64,000 bases of DNA from Chamaelirium japonicum. Lineage: Eukaryota > Streptophyta > Magnoliopsida > Liliales > Melanthiaceae. The notes under the pieces were generated by a model. The model had not been told where the DNA came from and did not search any database. It worked only from the letters and a program-made list of their open reading frames with translations. Made by a program: the position numbers and the translations under genes. Below, one piece after another: positions 57,321-64,000 of this stretch (the stretch's first letter is position 1; each line of letters starts with the position of its first letter). Where the stretch lies: positions 34,369,903 to 34,433,902 of the forward strand of contig OX393549.1 of assembly GCA_947650365.1 (NCBI GenBank), written 5' to 3'.

Positions 57321-57459
57321 ATTTGGTGGGTGTGGTGTGTGGCTTGGGGAAGGGGGGTGGGACAAAACATAACAAGATGCTCACGTGGCGTTTATCTATC
57401 TCTTCAAAAGACCTACCACGTGCTCCCTTGCAGTGCAGGGCAACAAAGCTTGAATGTCT

Positions 57460-57463
<4 letters not shown>

Positions 57464-57533
<70 letters not shown>
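57464..57533. repeat. (GA)35 microsatellite
   Basis: Uninterrupted 70-bp GA run. Confidence 0.97.
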
Positions 57534-57535
<2 letters not shown>

Positions 57536-58280
57536 AGTTTTTCACCAACCCTTTGGTAAGATGCTGCCTTCAACCTATAGGATGATGTTAATTCCTCCTC
57601 AAGCGAACGTTATGCATGCCTCTACCACTACCTCTGACGTGGCTCACACCATCTACCTATCGATGCAATCATGCAAAGGTTTGGGTAGGAGTGGGACTTA
57701 AGGTTTGGGTAGGAGTGGGACTTGGGTTGATCTGACCCCGAACCCGACCGTCCAACCTGAACAATGGATAAACATGGCCAAAGTTGGTTAAAAACTTGGG
57801 CGGATTTAGATAAAAAAGTATCAACCCGATTTCAATTTGGATGGGTTTGGACATCATCTTTCTCAACCCAAGGAATCCGATTAGGCGAGTGCAGTGGCAT
57901 ACATGCTTGTAGGGTTGTTGATCCATCACCACAACCATTCGATGGATGTTTAAGAGAATTAGAGAGACAGAGAGAGATGTTTGCTGATTTTATTTTTCAT
58001 AGTGGTGGCATTCAATTGTTGGTTTTAATAGAATAATTTACACTCTTTTTTTCTTGTTTTGGTTTTAAGAGACCAAGTATTTTTATTTATTGTGATCAAA
58101 TTAAGCCCGTTCAACCAGATCATTTTTTGGCAAATTGGGCAACCCGAGCAATCTGATACAGGCAAGCACAGGTTGTAGAGCTTCCACAAGTTCCTCGGGT
58201 TCCACGGGCAAAATGGGTTGAGGTATGTGTAGGTCGGATTTGGCATGAGCAGACCCTTCAACCCGCCCAAGTCCCACCCC
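57534..58280. other. Intergenic with CAACCCGA-type repeat sequence
   Basis: 57670-58270 has the GGGTTGGGCAACCCGA-like composition of the repeat at 43350-43835. No gene. Confidence 0.45.
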
Positions 58281-58289
58281 TTAGTTTGG

Positions 58290-58780
58290 AAAAATCAAGA
58301 TGAATTTCGATGGAGTGATGGACATCAGGAGGGCCGTTGGAGGCACGGTATTCATTATTAGGGATACTCGTGCAAGCCGATTAATGCCGGGCGTATTCCT
58401 CTCAACACCAACTCGATTGCGAATGAGGAAACCAGAGGTCTCTGGGAAAGCATTCGAGCAACTAGCCATGGTTACCCGAATCATGGCATCTAGATAGAAG
58501 GGGACTCCGAATAGGTGCATCGCACTCAGCTAGTGCTCCAACTGCACCTCATAGGTTACTCTGATCTAAACGGTCCTTAGGAAAAGATCGGTGCAGTTGG
58601 GGCTGAGTGTGATGCACCTGTCGTGATGGCTATGATACAGTGCATAAGGTTGTATAGGCATTTATGATTGACTTGTTACAGGAGCTGACTGATTTGTATC
58701 ACGGTTACACCAAAGTTTATCTCGACGTTCACACCAATGGAACCCTGCCACTAAGGCATGGGTCTAGAATGTCAAAGTTT
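58290..58780 (+). pseudogene. Possible RNase H-like fragment of a retroelement
   Basis: Frame from 58300 reads MNFDGVMDIRRAVGGTVFII, then RDTRAS, resembling the 'NFDG...GG...IRD' start of plant RNase H domains found in LINEs and related genes. Later fragments (LTDLYHGY, then EGNPATKAW near 58735-58760) fit the end of such a domain, but in other frames. Several stops. The assignment is tentative. Confidence 0.35.
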
Positions 58781-59061
58781 TTGTAATGTATTACTCTTGA
58801 TGGAGACATGCTATGGCGGAGGCACATGACATGGTTGTTTTTTCATTTTGCCTTTTCCCTTTCTAGAAAATCTTTGTTGTAGAATAAACTTTTCTTTTTT
58901 AAAGGGTCATTACCAAAAAAAAAATGAAAGAGTTAGCCTTAAGTAACCTTTAAATATATGCTACATTAGCTGAATGACCATCAATATTTCAATATTGCAC
59001 CAAGTTCTTCCCGAACAACACATGCTACAAATAGTCCCCCATCCTAACTCAAATGATAAAA
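58781..59061. other. Intergenic, no gene seen
   Basis: AT-rich, nothing recognised. Confidence 0.5.
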
Positions 59062-59397
59062 TTATCCCTATAATTCATCTCCAGCAAGAGTATCCATTCG
59101 CCTGTTGACACTGTGCGTGTAGTGGTTGATACAGTAAGTAATTTATTTGTAGCTACTACAATGAAACCATTGTAGTAAGTGTATCACTTCGGTTTGGTAA
59201 GAGTATCAATTAGCCGAGTGGATACTCTTGCTACAATGATTGCATTGTAGCTTGCTACAATGAAATCATTGTAGCAGCTACAATGAAATCACTGTAGCAA
59301 CCGACATGATAGTGTCAACAGGTGAATGGATACTCTTGCTGAAGACAAATGGATACTTCTGCTGGAGACGAATGGATACTCTTGCTGGAGGGATAAT
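59062..59397. mobile_element. Foldback element with CTACAATGAAATCATTGTAG hairpins
   Basis: Inverted ends: left CCAGCAAGAGTATCCATTCG, right CGAATGGATACTCTTGCTGG, with an inner inverted pair CGCCTGTTGACACT / AGTGTCAACAGGTGAA. The centre holds four copies of a short hairpin (CTACAATGAAATCATTGTAG and variants) at about 59155-59300. The right end repeat is present two to three times (59325-59390). No coding. Confidence 0.7.
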
Positions 59398-59805
59398 GAT
59401 GGGCGGTTTTGTCATTTAAAGTATTAGAAAAGTTAACATTTTCAGTTAGGAGCTTGTACAAACGTGACCTTCGAGAGGGACTTTATCTCATCTATAATAC
59501 AAATTAGATATACCATATTCAAAAAGTACAAGCGTTTCACTATATTAGACATATCCGTTCGTCCTAAATGTAAAGAGGGTTCAGGATATTAAGAGAAATG
59601 GGATAGAGAGAGTAGATAGAGAAGAGAAAGAAGATGATTTTTATGTAAAAAAAATTATTAACATACAAAAAGCGTTAGCGGGGGAGGGAAGGGGTTGTAA
59701 AAAATTAAGGGATTTTTATTTTAAAAAAAGAGAGAGATTGATTGGTCAACATCACATCATTTTTTTTCTCCCCTTTCTCATGTCACTATCACCACCACCC
59801 ACCCT

Positions 59806-59810
<5 letters not shown>

Positions 59811-59845
<35 letters not shown>

Positions 59846-59943
59846 GGATGGGTGGGTGGCTGTGGACACACACACCAACAAACACACACACAGAGGTGGA
59901 TGGGTGGGGGGGCTGCAAGCGCGCGCGCGCGCGCGCGCGCACA

Positions 59944-60006
<63 letters not shown>

Positions 60007-60155
60007 TGGGTAAGGGGCTGAGAGAGAGAGGTGGATGGGTGGGGGGCTGCGGACACACACATACAGGGGGACCGGGGGAGAGTGAGGTTGATGGGTGGGG
60101 GGGCTGCGGCCACACACATACAGAGAGAGAGAGAAAGAGAGAGAGGGGGGGGGGG
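59811..60155. repeat. (GA)n/(CA)n/(GC)n cluster with a GTGGATGGGTGG minisatellite, cluster 1
   Basis: Five copies of a core GTGGATGGGTGGGGGGCTGCG (starting near 59843, 59895, 60001, 60030, 60089), separated by (GA)n, (CA)n and, at 59919-60001, a composite (GC)n(AC)n(AG)n. This gives long meaningless frames of Ser-Leu, Arg-Glu and His-Thr. Confidence 0.9.
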
Positions 60156-60400
60156 GGGCAGCGACTATGAAGATAGTGCTCAAAGCATTTTCCAAACAAG
60201 GGAAACCACATGCATCCTAATATTTCTACACTAGGAAAAACGTGACCTGAACTTGCGATGTTATGAAAAATATTAACCACGAGTTTCATCGAGGTCAACC
60301 TTTGAGTCCAAGTCCATTCCTTCACCTACAAGTCAAGTGTTAGTCATAACAAAGGAATCCTACCAAATCCAAGAGATGCGAGGTAACAACAATCACAATG
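60156..60400. other. Intergenic, no gene seen
   Basis: Nothing recognised. Confidence 0.5.
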
Positions 60401-61905
60401 GTCCACCAATTCAGAAGAGGTTTAGACCCACGGAGATCCGACCTCATCCTCGCCAGCCTCAGCACTTTCGTGGTCCTCCAGCTCTTGGACCCCAAAGGCG
60501 TGGCTGTTTCCAATGCAGCTCACTGAAGCATCTGAAGTGGAGCTACCCACAACTTCATCAGTAACCGCTTCTACCAGCTCCACCTCTTAAGATTGCTCTG
60601 TCAGCACCACCTGTGTAGAAACAGAGGCCTCCGTAAAGGGTTCAGTAGCAGCGTCTTTTCCAGCTACAACAACACAGGCCCTTTTTCCATCATGGTGGAG
60701 GAGACAATCAGGTTCAGGGCAGGGCATACTTGTTAGTCGGTCAAGACCCAGAGGCTTTTGGGGGAGCAATCGAAGGTAACCCTGGACTTAGTCTTCTATT
60801 TCTTATAATGATAACTATATTCATTGTTAGTTTTGGATTCCTAGATCTAGTTATAGTCAGTAGCTAGTTTAGCCTCGTACTCTCTTTTGATACATTAGGT
60901 ACCTTTTTTGTCTTCTCCTAGCCCACGTTCTTTTTGATAGTGGATCCACGCACTCTTACATTGTCCCTAGCTTTGTCAAGGCTTTGGGATTGGAGTTGGT
61001 ATCATTGGGCCATACTCTATTGGTGTTTTCATCACTCAGAGTTAGCACTGATGTAGATCAGATTTGCTAAGACTGCATCATTCACATCGGAGGCAATGAG
61101 CTCTCGGCTGATCTGATTATTTTAGACATGGGAGGAGTGGATGTGTTGCTCGGGATGGACTGAATGTCATCTTACCATGTCACCCTCGACTGCTTTACCA
61201 AGAAGGTCACATTTTCACCTTCGAGGAGCGAGACATTCTGCTTCGTGGGAGACAAGCTGAAGATCTTGTGCTCTGTACCGCTACAACAGATCACTCTCAG
61301 CTTCCTAGTGCAGCTACCGAGCAAGGATAATCATGAAAACCCAGTGGTATTACCGCCGATGGTTCGTGAGTACCCAGACGTTTTCCCAAATAAGCTACCA
61401 GTCTTGCCTCCACCCCGAGAGATTGAGTTTGATATCGATCTGGCATTGGGAGAAGCACCAATCTCGGTTGTCCCGTATCAGATGGCTCCTATGGAGTTGA
61501 AGGAGCTGAAGACCCAGTTAAAGGAGTTACTTGACAAAGGCTTCATTCATCTCAGTACATCTCCTTGGGGAGCCCTAGTTCTCTTCGCTTAAAAGAAAAT
61601 GGGACGAATAGGCTATTCATCGATTATTGCAAGCTGAATAATATCATGACCAAGAACGAGTACCCCTTGCCGTGAATCAAAGACCTGTTTGATCGGTTGA
61701 AGGGTGCTTGTTACTTCTCGAAGATCGACCTATGGACCGGATATCACTAGTTAGCTGTGAGAGCAGAAGATATCCTGAAGACGACATTCCGAACGCGATA
61801 TGGGCACTATGAGTTTTTGGTCATACCCTTCGATTTGATGAACACCTCTGTAGCAGTCATGGAGTTAGTCATAGTAGTAATAGTAGTTGTAGTAGTAGTA
61901 GTTGG
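60401..61905 (+). pseudogene. Decayed Ty3/Gypsy gag-pol fragment
   Basis: In order: a zinc knuckle near 60504-60550 (CFQCSSLKHLKWSYP, last cysteine replaced by tyrosine); an aspartic protease near 60925-61165 with LFDSGSTHSYIV and LLGMD; and the linker and start of reverse transcriptase in a 142-codon open stretch at 61164-61592 (REYPDVFPNKLPVLPPPREI, LKELLDKGFIHLSTSPWGA). After a stop come out-of-frame pieces of YPLP, FDRLKGACYFSKIDL and [15 protein letters not shown] to about 61855. The RT is lost before its catalytic YVDD-type motif, where a (AGT)n run begins (61868-61905). Non-functional. Chromovirus-like by its motif spacing. Confidence 0.85.
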
Positions 61906-61959
61906 TGGACTTTCTATTATGTTGTCAGACTTTTGCTATATCAAGGATATAACTTAGTA

Positions 61960-62436
61960 TTGGAATAAGATATATTTATGTGGTTTAGTTTAGATTATGT
62001 CGCAATGATCCAGCTGTGAAACTTCTTTGGAAAGTCCTCTCCTCAAGGTCCCAAGCCTAGGATAGATCACCTGAAAATATAATAATATATAAATAGCCTA
62101 ATAAATCAACCATGTAGATAGGTCCACCAGACTGGTACACCCGAGTGTTAAGGAGTGGGTAAGGTTACTTTGTTCGTCATTGGAGGCTTGAGCGTCATGC
62201 TCCTTAAAGGGACTCTTGTTAGCATGTAGTTACACAGAAGTGCCACCCATACTGAAAGGATAGCCTTCTTGAAGGTTGAGTTTATTTTATCTTTTTTTGT
62301 TCACATGTATGAGTGAGAGCGTTATGGACCTTTAAGATCCCCAAGTTGGCATAGTTACTTGACCAAAATCCAAACCCTTCCCTTTCTTCTCACCTCACAC
62401 CCCAGAGATTGGTATTTAAATTTATGGTGCGTGACA
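61960..62436 (-). mobile_element. Relic of the same LTR family as the solo LTR, inverted
   Basis: On the minus strand this matches the first about 520 bp of the 21893-25950 LTR. The LTR start TGTCACGCACCATAAAT lies at 62436 and the CTCTGGGGTGTGAGG segment follows. Further in come the AAGCCTAGGATAG, GGAGGCTTGAGC and GTAGATAGG segments (complement of about 22140-22520). Strongly diverged and truncated. Confidence 0.75.
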
Positions 62437-62984
62437 TACCTTTACTGATGCCGACAGATGATATCAATTAAAGTTATCATTCAATAATTTTTGAAATAAT
62501 ATTTTTGTCTCTTTTAACTTTATCTTCTTTCAATGGAATAGCATTAATTATCTTATTTTTGTGAACCTAATTTGACCATTGACTCTAATTTTTTATTCCC
62601 TCATCCCAACTATCTTTCTCACTTTTATGGTGAACCTAGATCTTTAAAATAAAAGTGCCCTTGAAAATAAAAGCTACTACCATCTAGGTTTAAGCCAATT
62701 GACCTCCAAGGTGCAAATACCATTAATATGCACTTTGAATAGTGTATGAATGTTTCGATCTTATTTTTGCGATACTTAATTTTTTTTATAGAACAACGCC
62801 TAGGGCACTTATACGTTGTTGTTCCAATATTGTGTGTGCATCAATCTACACATGTGGCATGTGCAATTAAAGTTTCATACGTTTAGGTGAAACTTTATTT
62901 GCATAACTTTATGTGCAAATTTAGCATAATATGCATTGTTTGCACACCCCCCCATTAACCAAACAACTCTAGGTGGCCTGGGGA
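62437..62984. other. Intergenic, AT-rich, no gene seen
   Basis: Nothing recognised. Confidence 0.5.
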
Positions 62985-63420
<436 letters not shown>

Positions 63421-64000
63421 ATAGAGGTAGAGGGAAGGTGCACTCGGGGGTGTGTTGCAACCGAAGGCGGCTGTTCGAGTGCTGACAAAAATCATGCCCA
63501 TTGAAGGCACTCACTGCATGCCAATCGGTACGGACTTCCACTAGTATTATAACAAATTGTATCATTTGGCTTAAATAATGATCTATGGACGGATTTAAGA
63601 TTAATTAATAAAAAAAATGATTGTTGTTTGTTTTTGGACAATATAGCCCAATTGTTTGTGCAAAAAATAATTTTTTTTGTTTTTGCAGATATATACGACG
63701 ACCAAAAGTAAATTGATCATAAAGTTGATTATATATGTTTTTCTGCAAAATTCGAGATATGTGAAGGATTTCTAGTTAATTTTGTAAAACATAGGGGTTA
63801 TTTTAACGTAATATCGAACTTTGTTAGGGGTATATGCAAAAAAATCCATATGGATTATGGAGAAAGATTCATAAATGCAGTAGTTTATGTATTAATTTTG
63901 TATTATATTTTAATTAGTGGATGAAATTTTTCCTAAAATCAAATCTTGGGCTCGAAGCACTAAAAGGCAATGCACGTATAGACCGCGATGTACACACACA
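63421..64000. other. Intergenic, no gene seen
   Basis: AT-rich, nothing recognised; ends in a short CA run. Confidence 0.5.

Overview
The window is nuclear DNA of a flowering plant; I cannot name the species. Three things point there: plant LTR-retrotransposon families primed by initiator tRNA-Met, a Cassandra TRIM carrying 5S rRNA sequence (a family of vascular plants), and a complete HIPP-type (heavy-metal-associated isoprenylated plant protein) gene with introns. Nothing looks prokaryotic. Most of the 64 kb is transposable elements, and many of their boundaries can be placed to the base because the target-site duplications (TSDs) survive.

Layout. 1-8400: a 400-bp double palindrome inside a (TA)n tract, then a complete Copia element (Copia-1, 1248-6542, identical 129-bp LTRs, intact 1,467-aa polyprotein) inside an ATATCG-rich repeat. 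8400-42112: a candidate host gene on the + strand. Its last three exons (40902-40989, 41801-41898, 42092-42112) splice in phase and encode a DUF3783-like C-terminus. A candidate upstream exon (8679-8762) lies about 32 kb away in a compatible phase. The candidate intron between them is filled by a nested stack of elements: a decayed minus-strand Copia (Copia-0), cut by Copia-2 (10542-39770, TSD GTGCA). Copia-2 is itself cut by a hAT MITE (12443-13154), by a 20.9-kb Tat-like gag-protease element without reverse transcriptase (15636-36504, TSD GACGT), and by an inverted truncated Copia-3 (36758-39585, TSD ATAAG) that holds a TRIM. The Tat-like element is in turn cut by a 4.06-kb solo LTR (21893-25950, TSD AACCT), by a three-LTR tandem Cassandra (26913-28093, TSD AAGCG) and by a second hAT MITE (32558-33075).

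42113-52860: intergenic DNA with MITEs and a 1.33-kb tandem duplication. The second copy of the duplication holds a 3.6-kb hAT element (48181-51825, TSD CAGTCACT) with a decayed TTF-zinc-finger transposase; the first copy preserves the empty site. 52870-54931: the HIPP gene, five exons, 300 aa, two HMA domains and a C-terminal CSVM prenylation box, with MITEs in introns 3 and 4. 54932-64000: foldback and hAT MITEs, a tandem pair of palindromic MITEs, a possible RNase H fragment, a decayed Ty3/Gypsy pol, an inverted relic of the same LTR family as the solo LTR, and two clusters of (GA)n/(CA)n tracts mixed with a GTGGATGGGTGG minisatellite.

How it fits together: only two ordinary cellular genes are visible (the DUF3783-like gene and the HIPP gene). 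The rest records successive insertions. The relative order follows from nesting and LTR divergence: Copia-0, then Copia-2 (8 of 139 LTR positions differ), then the Tat-like element and Copia-3, then the solo LTR, Cassandra and MITEs inside them; Copia-1 is very recent.
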